From contig NZ_RCCK01000010.1 of assembly GCF_003664035.1 (NCBI RefSeq), positions 62,001 through 126,000 on the forward strand: a DNA stretch of 64,000 nucleotides, written 5' to 3'. The position numbers and the translations under genes are program-made. The notes below the pieces were generated by a model. It saw only the letters and a program-made list of their open reading frames with translations. It did no database searches and was not told the DNA's origin. Position 1 is the stretch's first letter, and every line of letters starts with the position of its first letter. This DNA comes from Pedobacter alluvionis. Lineage in GTDB: Bacteria; Bacteroidota; Bacteroidia; Sphingobacteriales; Sphingobacteriaceae. This document shows, one piece after another, positions 9,220-17,850 of this stretch.

Positions 9220-9726
9220 TTAAATAATATCTATTACCGGGATTTTAGGTGGTTCGAACGCGAATGGAAGAGGCAATGAGGTAAAGCTGGTGTATGATAG
9301 TTCGATGCTTTCTATCATCACCCTGTCAGACTCGGCATCCATATCAGAAATTGACCATTTGATAGGAACTGCTTTTAAAAACAGCTTATGCATTACGTGT
9401 TCACCAGCCTCGTTAAAAAGTATGATCAACACATTAGACGGATTGAAGCTAAAGCTCGAAAGCGCCATATTAACAGTAAGGCCCAAAGGCGATAAACTTG
9501 TAACCATGCCGCGATGGAGGACCAAATTACTGTAATTAACACGCTTCGGAACACGGTGCTGGGACAGGTTTTGGCCACCTTCATATATCGTTTCCATCTC
9601 TATCTCGGCCTGCATGCCTGAAACGCGCTGAAAGCGAAAATCTAATACGGAAGGTGCAAAACCTGTCTCAAGAAAATACACACCAAACCGGTGACTTAAT
9701 GCGAGGTTTGAAGAAAATATGCCCAT
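9220..9726 (-). CDS. Third tube-type protein (Cis5-like tube initiator)
   Basis: 168 aa, related in architecture to T4 gp19-type tube proteins: a beta-rich N-terminus with FRFQRVSGMQAEIEMETIYE, a central LVLHRGM turn, and the conserved closing strand ESIELSYTSF. It is the most divergent of three consecutive tube genes. In Afp/PVC clusters Cis5 is the tube-like ring that connects the spike/hub to the main tube, and this gene's place just before the hub genes fits. It is separated from the second tube gene by 2 bp. Confidence 0.82.
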   Translation of the reverse strand: MGIFSSNLALSHRFGVYFLETGFAPSVLDFRFQRVSGMQAEIEMETIYEGGQNLSQHRVPKRVNYSNLVLHRGMVTSLSPLGLTVNMALSSFSFNPSNVLIILFNEAGEHVMHKLFLKAVPIKWSISDMDAESDRVMIESIELSYTSFTSLPLPFAFEPPKIPVIDII

Positions 9727-9728
9727 GT

Positions 9729-10193
9729 TTACTGAATATATTCAATTTTTAGGTTATATGCTACCAATTCGATACTCTCTATCGCTACCTCATCACTGCT
9801 GGCAGAAAAACCTGGCGTATCTATTTTCACCGGCATAGCGCCGTATATACTCCAACGGATAAGCGCCATGCCTTCTTCGTTACAAAGGTCGATGAAAATA
9901 TCCAGCGCATTATTTTGAGTTAGCCAATTGAACAACTCATGCCGGCGATGCGCTATTCCCCTTTTTAGGGTAATAGTATTGATCATCGGCTGTCCACGCA
10001 GCACTTGGGCTCCTGTGGCATAACTCATGCCATGCTTATACACTACTGTTTGATATTCCATTTTAAGGCCGGATACCTCTGCAAAAGCCACATCGTGCCC
10101 GCCTATGGAAACCTTATAGTTATAAGCCGGAAGCGGATATTCATTAACCGTCCGGCCCAAGCGATCTGCGTTGTGTATCGTTAACGGGTCCAT
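9729..10193 (-). CDS. Inner tube protein, second paralogue (Cis1b-like)
   Basis: 154 aa, phage tail tube (gp19) family. Typical blocks are NEYPLPAYNYKVSIGGHDVA, FAEVSGLKMEYQTVVYKHG, ITLKRGI, and the ending DEVAIESIELVAYNLKIEYI. Compared with its upstream neighbour it carries about 15 extra N-terminal residues. Its start codon overlaps the neighbour's stop by one base (10193). Two to three tube paralogues are normal in eCIS: one builds the long tube, the others the first rings near the baseplate. Confidence 0.88.
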   Translation of the reverse strand: MDPLTIHNADRLGRTVNEYPLPAYNYKVSIGGHDVAFAEVSGLKMEYQTVVYKHGMSYATGAQVLRGQPMINTITLKRGIAHRRHELFNWLTQNNALDIFIDLCNEEGMALIRWSIYGAMPVKIDTPGFSASSDEVAIESIELVAYNLKIEYIQ

Positions 10194-10666
10194 TAATTTT
10201 CTTCCATTGTTAGGCTGCTTGCCATCAATTCCATCGATTCGATAGCCACATCATCTGTACTTGCACTAAAATTTGGCGCTGTAAGCTTAATAGGGAAGGC
10301 ATCTGTCACTTTCCATTGCACTACAGACTTTCCTGTTTCATCGCACAAATGTACTTTGATATCTTTTTTTACCGTTCTGTTAAGCTTTGTTTCGTTTATC
10401 CAATTGTAAAGTGCCTGCCTGCTTTTTCCTTTAACATATCCTTTTTTAAGGGTAATATTCAAAGGTTTTGGCATCCCTGGCATATACATAATGTTTGGGC
10501 CTGACCCTGCGGCGTTGATGCGGCTTTCTTTATAAGTGATTGTTTCATATGCGATCTCCAACCCCGAAACCTCAGAGAATGATATCGTGTCGGCATCAAT
10601 ATCCACCCTGTAGTTATATACCGGCAGCGGATAATCTGTTTTTATTTGTTCTGTTGTAGTAGCCAT
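10193..10666 (-). CDS. Inner tube protein (Cis1)
   Basis: 157 aa, gp19-type tail tube protein: DYPLPVYNYRVDIDADTISF, SEVSGLEIAYETITYKES, NITLKKGY and DDVAIESMELMASSLTMEEN. It follows the sheath gene by 32 bp, the standard eCIS order, and is the best candidate for the main hexameric tube subunit propelled on sheath contraction. No signal peptide is present, in line with cytoplasmic assembly and release by lysis in known eCIS. Confidence 0.9.
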   Translation of the reverse strand: MATTTEQIKTDYPLPVYNYRVDIDADTISFSEVSGLEIAYETITYKESRINAAGSGPNIMYMPGMPKPLNITLKKGYVKGKSRQALYNWINETKLNRTVKKDIKVHLCDETGKSVVQWKVTDAFPIKLTAPNFSASTDDVAIESMELMASSLTMEEN

Positions 10667-10698
10667 GTTAATAGTGTGAAGGTGTTATAGTTTAATAA

Positions 10699-12078
10699 TT
10701 ATGCTTCCTGTAACTTGTGCGAAAAGCGGAGTATAATAAACTCAGCAGGCCTTACGGCAGCCACACCTATTTCTATGATCATCCTGCCTTCCAAAATATC
10801 CTGTGTGGTCATTGTTGATCCCAATCCTACTTTCACAAAATAGGCCGCCTTGGCGGTTGGCCCGGCCAATGCTCCTTGTTGCCAAAGGCTGTATAGATAG
10901 CTATCGATCATGCTTTGCACTTTTAACCATGTGGTGGCATCGTTAGGTTCAAATACAGCAAAAAAAGTAGCCTTGCTGGCCGAATCTTCGATTAGGTTAA
11001 ACAGGCGGCGAACAGAAACATAACGCCACTCGTTATCATTGCCTGCAAGTGTACGTGCGCCCCAAACAATAATACCTTTACCCGTAAAGCTACGTATAGC
11101 GTTGATAGATTTGCCACTCGTTGCATCCACATTCAGTTTATCTTGCTCGGCAGCGGTAATTTTAGTTACCGGTTCTATCACAGCGTTAAGACCTACGTTT
11201 GCCGGGGCTTTCCATACACCACGATCGCGATCAACAGATGCATAGACCCCTGCTATAGCGGCCGAGGCTGGCAGGACTACTTTATATTTAGGGTTATTCA
11301 ATTCATTTTTAATAGCTGAATACAAGCCGGTATTTTTAGTTTTAATATCCTTAAGTGTTGATTCAGTTGTGGCATCGTTTAAGCCTGTTATTGTTATTTT
11401 GGTCTCATCTATTGTGGGACTTATAGAAGTTTTAAGAAAAGGATAGTATGCCGCGCCATATTGAAGGTTTTCTGACACGATTTTTTCCCTGAATATCTCT
11501 ACTGCAGATTTATCTGAAGCCGCATCCGCCGGGCGCACATCCAGTATACAAAACCGGTTTTTTAATCGCTTGCACTGTGCAAGCGCTTCCTGGCAAATGG
11601 GGTAATATGTGTCCGCGTCAAGGCCACAGGCATCCGGCATTACGATCAGCGTTGGTTCGTCCTCTTTTTCAAGCGCCTTTAAGCCACTTTCAAAATCCTC
11701 TTTATCCAATTTAGCGGGAGAACTATACCCGCCAAGCGAAACGATATAGCAATAATTTCCACCGTTTTTAAAGAAAAGATCCAGCGAATAATAAAGTGTA
11801 TAAATAGAACTTGTATACTCGCTAATCCCATCAAAAACTATTTGCGTGGTTTCTTTTGCCTTTGCAGTAACTACCGGTGCCGGCGGGCCACCAAAATACT
11901 GCTGAAACTCCAGCATCGTGCTGATACGGGTAGGTACCAGTTTGCGGTCGGTACCATTGTATTCGGTTTTTTCAGTGTAACCCAAAAAGGCCGGAACGGC
12001 CGTTGAGCCTTCTACTACAGAAGTAGGGAGCGTTGAGATTTCTTCAACATATACACCTGGGGTGTAATAATTTGCCAT
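10699..12078 (-). CDS. Contractile sheath protein (Cis2/3/4-type)
   Basis: 459 aa. The N-terminus YYTPGVYVEEISTLPTSVVE is the classical tail sheath opening, and the C-terminal part (SVRRLFNLIEDSASKATFFA, then FEPNDATTWLKVQSMIDSYL) is the conserved sheath core. The last residues (EFIILRFSHKLQEA) supply the extended C-terminal arm. Only one sheath gene is visible, as in many Bacteroidota clusters, whereas Afp/PVC have up to three. It is followed by the tube gene and preceded by an unknown protein gene 28 bp away. Confidence 0.93.
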   Translation of the reverse strand: MANYYTPGVYVEEISTLPTSVVEGSTAVPAFLGYTEKTEYNGTDRKLVPTRISTMLEFQQYFGGPPAPVVTAKAKETTQIVFDGISEYTSSIYTLYYSLDLFFKNGGNYCYIVSLGGYSSPAKLDKEDFESGLKALEKEDEPTLIVMPDACGLDADTYYPICQEALAQCKRLKNRFCILDVRPADAASDKSAVEIFREKIVSENLQYGAAYYPFLKTSISPTIDETKITITGLNDATTESTLKDIKTKNTGLYSAIKNELNNPKYKVVLPASAAIAGVYASVDRDRGVWKAPANVGLNAVIEPVTKITAAEQDKLNVDATSGKSINAIRSFTGKGIIVWGARTLAGNDNEWRYVSVRRLFNLIEDSASKATFFAVFEPNDATTWLKVQSMIDSYLYSLWQQGALAGPTAKAAYFVKVGLGSTMTTQDILEGRMIIEIGVAAVRPAEFIILRFSHKLQEA

Positions 12079-12106
12079 TGTTTATAGTTTAGTTCTGGTA
12101 TGTTAT

Positions 12107-12889
12107 TTAATCAAGCAGGTTAATAATTTGTATCCCATTATCATGAAGAGATGGATTAGGTAAATGTTTTATGATCACCGAATTGGTTAATTCGTTCTTT
12201 AGCTGGATATTTTTTCGCCCTTGGTTGCTAAGTGCAATGACCTTATCTGATTTGAAGGATGCGACCTTTGCCTTCGGGTAATTGTTGGTTAAGGCTTTAA
12301 CTATGGCATCGGACTGGCTTTCGGTGTTTTCTTTTTTAGAGAACAAAATACCTGATAGTTTACCATCTACTACCAGGCTTGCACGTAAAGGGCCGGTAAT
12401 TACATAGTAATTCCATTTTAACGACGGGGCTGGAAACATAAGCCTTAGCTTAGCCGGCAACCTGAAGTTTAACCGCAATCTAATAATGCCCAGCAAAGGC
12501 CCGTCTGTTATATCGCCAAGTTCAGTTGCAGACACAACACTGCTTACCAGCGTGGTCGTATTTTTTTTGTTGGCATTTTGATTACTGAATAGGTAGATTT
12601 CATCATTTTTTTTAGCGCTCAAAGCAGTGTAGTGATAAAATTGATTATCGGCTATAAAAAAAAGGAAATCAAAAGCTACTTCTGATGAAGGCATAGTTGC
12701 GTAAACGCCTGTATCAGGAGAATTGGCCTTAAAGATGCCTAATCCGCCGGTATCTGTTTTAACCAGCAATCCGAATTTTTTTAATTGTTTCTTGCATTGC
12801 TCAGTGGGACTAATAGATATCCCAGGGACGGGTCCGGAGTCAAAATACTCGTGCTGAATAGCCAGACTTAGGTGCTTTGTAAATTCCAT
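12107..12889 (-). CDS. Unknown eCIS operon protein between Cis16-like and sheath genes
   Basis: 260 aa, no signal peptide, mixed alpha/beta. I do not recognise a characterised family. Visible features: N-terminal LSLAIQHEYFDSGPVPGI, a beta-rich middle with LRLNFRLPAKLRLMFPAPSL, and a C-terminal ending GIQIINLLD. The gene is locked into the operon (2 bp after the DUF4255 gene, 28 bp before the sheath). Position between a cap-type protein and the sheath suggests a role in tube termination or sheath assembly, but this is inference from place only. Confidence 0.7.
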   Translation of the reverse strand: MEFTKHLSLAIQHEYFDSGPVPGISISPTEQCKKQLKKFGLLVKTDTGGLGIFKANSPDTGVYATMPSSEVAFDFLFFIADNQFYHYTALSAKKNDEIYLFSNQNANKKNTTTLVSSVVSATELGDITDGPLLGIIRLRLNFRLPAKLRLMFPAPSLKWNYYVITGPLRASLVVDGKLSGILFSKKENTESQSDAIVKALTNNYPKAKVASFKSDKVIALSNQGRKNIQLKNELTNSVIIKHLPNPSLHDNGIQIINLLD

Positions 12890-12891
12890 AA

Positions 12892-13458
12892 CTATATCGA
12901 GATATTCAGGTCTATCTTGTTCACATCCTGGATCACTTGTATAGATTCCTTATCGCTAAATACCAGCATACTTACCTTGTAAAGCAACGATGGTTGGTAA
13001 GACGAATGTAAGGAATTCCAAAGCTCATTCTGTTCTGCTAAAGGCAAGGCTTGCAACTCTACAGTGAATTTGCTTAGTTCGGGGCTTAAAGATGGAGTAT
13101 TAGTATGATCGAACACCCGGTTACGCTGGAAAAATCTAATTACAAGCGATAATACCTTCATGGACTGTTGATAATCAGTAAACCTAACAACGAATAGGAT
13201 GAGCAAATTGACCGGGATACTGGGATTGATTTCTGTTCTCAAACCGTTCCTTACTACACCGCTAAACCGGTCTGCCGAGCGGACTGATTTTTCTTCTTCG
13301 ATATTAATAAGTACAAGAGTGATATTATTGAGCGGAAATTGTGATGGGTCTAACTTACCTCCATCAGGAAACGCTACTATGTCATCCGGATCGTCAATTT
13401 TTAAACATATATACTCATTGAGCTTATCCTTGAGAGTTGCTAATATTTCATAGATCAT
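12892..13458 (-). CDS. DUF4255 protein (Cis16/Pvc16-like cap or terminator)
   Basis: 188 aa starting MIYEILATLKDKLNEYICLK, with a PVNLLILFVVRFTDYQQSMK segment and VELQALPLAEQNELWNSLHS. These are typical of the DUF4255 / Pvc16 N-terminal family that caps the tube at the end opposite the baseplate. It is the first gene of the eCIS operon as seen here; upstream is an AT-rich regulatory region and no further eCIS gene. Confidence 0.85.
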   Translation of the reverse strand: MIYEILATLKDKLNEYICLKIDDPDDIVAFPDGGKLDPSQFPLNNITLVLINIEEEKSVRSADRFSGVVRNGLRTEINPSIPVNLLILFVVRFTDYQQSMKVLSLVIRFFQRNRVFDHTNTPSLSPELSKFTVELQALPLAEQNELWNSLHSSYQPSLLYKVSMLVFSDKESIQVIQDVNKIDLNISI

Positions 13459-13507
13459 TGTTGTGAGAGCGTAAGTTTATATATTAGCAGATTGGCTATA
13501 TAAAACT

Positions 13508-13543
13508 ACAAAGAATATTTTTGAAAAAAAAATTATTCTTTGT
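13508..13543 (-). promoter_or_regulatory. Inverted repeat upstream of the eCIS operon
   Basis: ACAAAGAATA (13508-13517) and its exact complement TATTCTTTGT (13534-13543) face each other across a 16-bp A/T spacer. The element sits 50 bp upstream of the first eCIS start codon, in a very AT-rich region where the operon promoter is expected. It could be an operator or bent-DNA promoter element. It is not followed by a gene on the plus strand, so a terminator role is less likely. Confidence 0.5.
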
Positions 13544-13639
13544 TTTTGTATAAAATTACACTATTAACCAACAAAGATCAATAATATAATGGGGCTACAA
13601 CAAATAAGCCCCATTTTTCATACCTTGGTTTTACCACAA

Positions 13640-14400
13640 ATCAAAATATGGTGGATAAAGATAAGCATTTGGTCGGTCAGCCAGTATTTAAACAGCTGAT
13701 AGGTTTTCTTCCCAGGTCGAAATTCGACAAACTGGCTATTGAACATGGCGTAAACGTTATTATAAGGCGTTTCCAGTTTGAATACAACTGATATTGATGC
13801 TGTTCGGGATCCTCTCCAGATGTGATTCGGGTAGCGAAATAGTGACGGGGCTACAGGCCTTTGCAGGCAAGCTCAACCATCTGGGCCTGTAAAGCTCTCC
13901 TTGCAAAAGTACCTTCGGAGATAGTTTGCGCGATCGGGACAATAAATTTTTCAGGAGTTGGCTGCAATCCAAAGCACGAAGGGAAGAAAAAGGATGGGCT
14001 AAAAGTGCATATGCTTATTGATGCCAATTCGTAAAGCCCCGTTTTTGTAAAAATTAGTGAAGCTAAGAGCCATGATAAGAATTTCAAAAAATACCTGAAT
14101 CTGCCCGCCCAAGCAAAATTTCCAGCTCCATTGTTTTTATTCGGAAACAGAGAACGGCATCAAAACACAAATCTGGTGTACCTTATTGCCCAATTGCTGT
14201 TAATGGTGCCGAAAGCAAAAACAGCCAGCAACAAAGTATTTTCTGCCATGGCTGCACGGATAAGAATACACCTTATCAGCAACCTGGAAATCATTTGGAT
14301 GGTTCAAAATAGTAGCAGAACGTATGTTAAGCGTACCAGAATTAGCAACAAATCACCATCTGTACAAACTCAAATGTTCTAATTTACATAGGGGGACTTT
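13640..14400 (+). pseudogene. Decayed IS4-family transposase (DUF4372 type)
   Basis: Fragments in changing frames on the plus strand resemble an IS4-type transposase. At 13650 a frame reads KHLVGQPVFKQLIGFLPRSK, like the N-terminal DUF4372 segment of these transposases, and stops at about 13790. Later fragments in other frames include LQAFAGKLNHLGL, DGLKVHMLIDANS and ISEAKSHDKNFKKYL, in the order expected. Stops and frameshifts break every frame, so it is inactive. No clear terminal inverted repeats were found. It marks an old insertion between the eCIS operon and infC. Confidence 0.55.
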
Positions 14401-14563
14401 CTGAAAAGTAAATAAAAGCCCAATAATGAGCTTTAAAGAAAGGTTTTTGCCATGACTTTTATTTTGTTGGTTGATAAACTATTATATTAATATGCTAAAT
14501 ATGGGATACTCCCGGAGCTGGTAGAAAATGATCAGGCTCGCATAAACGGCTGGCAATAATATA

Positions 14564-14602
14564 GCTCCCTGTTCTTCAAAATAGATTCAGATAACAGGGA
14601 GC
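14564..14602 (-). terminator. Hairpin downstream of infC
   Basis: GCTCCCTGTT and AACAGGGAGC form a perfect 10-bp stem with a 19-nt loop, 35 bp after the infC stop. On the minus strand the stem is followed by TATATTATT, a weak U-rich tail. A rho-independent terminator of infC is the likeliest role. Confidence 0.55.
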
Positions 14603-14636
14603 ATGTTGTTATATCATGCATTTAAGCAATTAGGCC

Positions 14637-15206
14637 TTATTTCCTCGTTGCTTTTGGTGCTAAGGTCAGAAACATCCTCTTGCCCTCGAGTTTTGGCAAT
14701 AACTCCACTTTGCCAACCTCTTCCAGACTTTGTGCAAATTTCAAGAGCAGAATTTCACCCTGGTCTTTATATACAATAGAGCGGCCCTTGAAGTGGACAA
14801 AGGCGCGTACTTTCTCTCCACTTTCCAGGAAAGAAACGGCATGTTTAACTTTAAACTGAAAATCGTGATCATCAGTATTTGGACCGAAACGGATATCTTT
14901 GATAATGGTCTGCTTGGCCTTACTTTTAATCTCCTTTTGCTTTTTTTTCTGTTCGTAAAGAAATTTACTGTAGTCGATGATGCGGCAAACCGGTGGGCTG
15001 GCGTTTGGTGAAATTTCAACCAGATCTAAATCCAGTTCTTTAGCCATTTTGAGTGCTTCTGTGAGCGGGTAAATATTGGTTTCAACATTTTCTCCCGTCA
15101 GGCGGACCTCCGGGGAGGTGATAAACTCATTTATTTTATGTTCCGCTTCTTTTTTTCTGAAGGGCAAGCGTGGCCCCCTGTAAAATCCTGCTTTTTTTAA
15201 TGCCAA
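14637..15206 (-). CDS. infC: Translation initiation factor IF-3 (stand-alone copy)
   Basis: 189 aa, normal IF-3 length. The N-terminal domain has [20 protein letters not shown] and [20 protein letters not shown], then the basic linker [16 protein letters not shown], then the C-terminal domain with [20 protein letters not shown] and [21 protein letters not shown]-3 binds the 30S subunit and checks initiator tRNA and start codon. The gene starts with ATG. Unusually it stands alone: rpmI and rplT do not follow and thrS does not precede it. Downstream is transposase debris and upstream a small membrane protein. It may therefore be a second, paralogous IF-3, as discussed under findings. Confidence 0.93.
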   Translation of the reverse strand: MALKKAGFYRGPRLPFRKKEAEHKINEFITSPEVRLTGENVETNIYPLTEALKMAKELDLDLVEISPNASPPVCRIIDYSKFLYEQKKKQKEIKSKAKQTIIKDIRFGPNTDDHDFQFKVKHAVSFLESGEKVRAFVHFKGRSIVYKDQGEILLLKFAQSLEEVGKVELLPKLEGKRMFLTLAPKATRK

Positions 15207-15358
15207 ATTTGAAAAGTTTTAATGAAAAATTCTGTTACCTGGAGCGGTTAATATTGATAATATAGCTTTTTGCGAGGAAAAATCCAAATCTATACTAAAT
15301 CATGACTCAATAAGTAGGTTTAAGCTATTCGTTTCGAATGAGGAATGAAAAACTGTTT

Positions 15359-15691
15359 TCAGACACCTGAGTCTGAGTCTGATTCTATTCCTTTATTTTC
15401 GCTTACGGTAACTTCATTCGTTACCTTGTCTTCAATTCTGAGCGCTTCAAAGGTGATGAGTATAAAACCGGATAAAAGAAGCACTACTGCCAAAAATCGT
15501 AATATCTTTTCTGTACCCTTGGTATTGACCATCCTGTCTGAGCAGGTAAACTCATTGATTCCAATTAGTTTTCTCCGTTCGTTTCTTCGCCAGATTGCTA
15601 AGATGAAAATAAAGGTGCCGAAAATCAGAAGTAAGATGCCGCTGACTAAGGGCATTGTTGTAAAATTAAAGGTTTCCTGTGTGTCAATCAT
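15359..15691 (-). CDS. Small two-helix membrane protein, unknown
   Basis: 110 aa with two strong hydrophobic segments: MPLVSGILLLIFGTFIFILA (residues about 13-32) followed by the positive stretch WRRNERRKLIG, and ILRFLAVVLLLSGFILITFE (about 63-82). The C-terminus is acidic and serine-rich. By the positive-inside rule the loop between helices is cytoplasmic. The opposite strand has an overlapping frame of similar length, but only this strand gives a sensible membrane topology. It lies 150 bp upstream of infC on the same strand. No family recognised. Confidence 0.6.
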   Translation of the reverse strand: MIDTQETFNFTTMPLVSGILLLIFGTFIFILAIWRRNERRKLIGINEFTCSDRMVNTKGTEKILRFLAVVLLLSGFILITFEALRIEDKVTNEVTVSENKGIESDSDSGV

Positions 15692-15849
15692 ATAAAATAG
15701 ACCAATAGAAAGCTAAAAAGTTTAAAAAAAAATATTTTTCTAGCATTTATTTCGGAAGTTTATCAGAATTTTCGTGTCAATTTCTAAGATGCTTTTCTTT
15801 GTGTTGTTTTAAAGCAGTTCTTGTTAAAAAAGCTTTAAGTTTCATATCT

Positions 15850-15894
15850 GTTACAGTAATGTAACTGAATTTTGTACTGTGATTTGTAGTTTTG
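15850..15894 (+). promoter_or_regulatory. Palindromic operator candidate and -7 promoter element
   Basis: GTTACA-N4-TGTAAC (15850-15865) is a perfect dyad. It is followed 21 bp later by TAGTTTTG (15887-15894), which fits the Bacteroidota -7 consensus TAnnTTTG. A TTTG lies at 15871-15874 but is too close to be the -33 box. The layout suggests a repressor-controlled promoter driving the small gene at 15916 and the RND adaptor remnant behind it; a TetR-type regulator is a guess. Confidence 0.45.
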
Positions 15895-15915
15895 CATCCA
15901 AATCAGTGTGCTTCA

Positions 15916-16320
15916 ATGGTTAGAACAAGAGAAGATTCCTTTTTTAAAATCCGCTCTGCTGTTCCGGAACATTTTCCGTTACTGCTATTGCTTCTGCTGG
16001 CTTTCTTTTTTTTACGTCCTTCCCATCTAACCAGGGATCTGGTTCAAAGGATTTTCTCTATTTCGACAACGTCTACCAGTATTGTGAGCCCCATTTCAGG
16101 GGAGGACCAGCAACAAGCTTCGCTGGCCGCGCTAGATCAGAAGCAGCCAAAATTCCGTAAAAAATTCCAGCACCTCAACGATGTTGCCAGTGACGTTCAG
16201 CCTTTTCAAAAGCACCTGGAGATTCACTACCATCTTCCTGTTTCAAACCTAACAGGTTATGAAACACCACATTTCTTTTGCGGGCAACACGCCTTCTTAT
16301 ACAGACTGACTTATTTCTAA
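15916..16320 (+). CDS. Hypothetical small membrane-anchored protein upstream of RND adaptor
   Basis: 134 aa if translation starts at the ATG at 15916 (MVRTREDSFF); an in-frame ATG at 15892 overlaps the -7 promoter element and is unlikely to be used. A run of leucines and phenylalanines (HFPLLLLLLLAFFFLRPS, about residues 19-36) is a probable membrane anchor; the rest is polar with a QKQPKFRKKFQHL segment. No family recognised. It is 138 bp upstream of the RND adaptor and may have been cotranscribed with it. Confidence 0.45.
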   Translation: MVRTREDSFFKIRSAVPEHFPLLLLLLLAFFFLRPSHLTRDLVQRIFSISTTSTSIVSPISGEDQQQASLAALDQKQPKFRKKFQHLNDVASDVQPFQKHLEIHYHLPVSNLTGYETPHFFCGQHAFLYRLTYF

Positions 16321-16458
16321 TTTTTCCTGCCTATGTACTCCATTTGCTCGGATTACATATAATTTGTTGGATTAAAAATTAAATATCAGATAAGTTGCTG
16401 TGCGCTAACCTTCGGTTATAGCCACTGCATTTGAAAAAGAAATAAGGAAAACACACGA

Positions 16459-17220
16459 ATGAAAATTAAATGGATGGCGATCCCGATCCTTGCTGCCGCA
16501 ATGCAGGCATGTACAGGGGGAACGGCCCAGAAAAAAGATAATGAGATTGCCGAGGTACCGGTGTTAAAGCTAGCCCGGCAGGATACTTCACTATCTTTCG
16601 ACTATGTAGCCGATATTCAGGCCTACAAGAATGTGGACATCAGATCCAGGATACATGGCTTTATAGAAAAGGCTTTGGTAGATGAGGGAGAAAAGGTTCA
16701 TAAAGGGCAGTTGCTCTTTCAGCTGAACGACCGCGAACATGTTATTGCACTCGATAAAGCCAAAGCAAACCTGGCCAGCGCACTCTCTGCAGCCAGTATC
16801 GCCCAGGTTGAACTGGAAAGGATTACAACGCTTGTAGATAAAAAAGTGATCTCTCCTTCTGAACTTTCGCTTGGAAAGGCCAGGTTCTCGGAGGCTGAAG
16901 CGCAGATCAAAACGGCTAAGGCAATGATCGATGATGCCAACCAGAAACTTTCCTATTCCCGTATCCGATCTCCTTTCGATGGGACCATAGACCGTATCCC
17001 TTTGAAAACGGGGAGCCTGATTGATGAGGGCGCACTGCTAACCACCATTTCTGATACCAAAGAGATGTATGCCTATTTTGACATCTCGGAAAATGAGTAC
17101 CTGCAGTTTACGCGTAATGGAAAAGGTCGTTTCGAGCAGAACAAAGCCGTAAAGCTTATCCTGTCTGATGGGTCAGCCTATCCGATAAAAGGAAAAATAC
17201 AAACGCACGAAAATGCATAG
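16459..17220 (+). pseudogene. RND efflux periplasmic adaptor (MFP), C-terminally truncated
   Basis: 253 aa against about 360-390 for complete membrane fusion proteins. Present: lipoprotein-type signal (AAAMQACTGG), first half of the lipoyl domain (VDIRSRIHGFIEKALVDEGE), coiled-coil hairpin (about 85-150), second lipoyl half (SYSRIRSPFDGTIDRIPLKT) and part of the beta-barrel domain up to SDGSAYPIKGKIQ. The expected membrane-proximal domain is absent, and the frame ends at TAG 17218-17220 just where a foreign frame begins. No RND pump or outer-membrane factor follows. The adaptor almost certainly no longer works in efflux; a deletion or recombination removed the rest of the operon. Confidence 0.8.
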
Positions 17221-17491
17221 GCAACGGGTCTTTGATCGTCATCGGGCAAATAAGATACATTGGATTAAATGCATATTGGAGAATTGTGAGGAAGAAGAGA
17301 TTGCATACTTTGAATTTCCGGAAACTGACGGTACTCTTAGGGAGTACTATTGGTATAAAGAGGAGAGTTTTCTAGTCATTATGCAACGCATAACGCCGAA
17401 CTATATCATTGTCAGTTGTTTTCATATTGACAATAAACGGAATAAAGAATATTTTGAAGAAAGAGAAAGATGGTATCAAAATCAGGGGTAA
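17213..17491 (+). CDS. Nuclease-like C-terminal fragment (PBECR-like?), possible toxin tip
   Basis: 92 aa starting at the ATG inside the last codons of the RND remnant (8-bp overlap). The sequence RHRANKIHWIKCILENCEEE, then YYWYKEESFLVIMQRI and PNYIIVSCFHID, recalls the small barnase/EndoU/colicin E5/RelE-like nuclease tips that end polymorphic toxins and prophage proteins (PBECR families). That resemblance is from memory and is weak. Because the frame starts at a junction with a truncated gene, it is probably the displaced tail of a larger protein. A compact hairpin-rich stretch (17500-17520) follows the stop. Confidence 0.4.
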   Translation: MHRQRVFDRHRANKIHWIKCILENCEEEEIAYFEFPETDGTLREYYWYKEESFLVIMQRITPNYIIVSCFHIDNKRNKEYFEERERWYQNQG

Positions 17492-17850
17492 AAAAAATGC
17501 CGCAATTACGGTAATGCGGCCAACCAGGTCCTTTTCCCGAGGGAAATGACGATACAAATATATATATATAATATATTATATCAATAAGTTCGCTACAAAT
17601 ATTTCCTTTTCTATCTTCTTCTTTAACATTATAATCATTATCTCTATCTTGAATACTATCTTCTCCTGTAGTTAGGGCCTATAAATGGTTCTATTATGGG
17701 TTTAGCTGAGCATCTTTATTGTTAGCTTATTTTCTGTTAATTCGACAACCTTGTTTTTGCGAGTGGTAGTTCAGTATATTATAGTCCCAATATTAGTACG
17801 TATATGAACTAAATGTTTAGATGAGACAGTCTTTTTTTGTATAATTCTTA
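17492..17850 (+). other. Intergenic AT-rich stretch without a recognisable gene
   Basis: Apart from a short GC-rich dyad just after the preceding gene (CCGCA ... TGCGG near 17501-17520, possibly a terminator), nothing coding is convincing. One short minus-strand frame near 17590-17690 is rich in Asp, Asn and Glu and might be a relic, but it has no supporting context. Confidence 0.4.

Noticed and set aside
1..13458. The left cluster as a prophage
   Set aside because: There are no capsid, portal, terminase, replication or lysis genes; DUF4255, DUF5908 and LysM hub genes in this order are typical of eCIS.
15345..15695. Plus-strand frame of 116 codons opposite the small membrane protein
   Set aside because: The minus-strand reading gives two clean membrane helices with a basic loop, while the plus-strand product has no such order.
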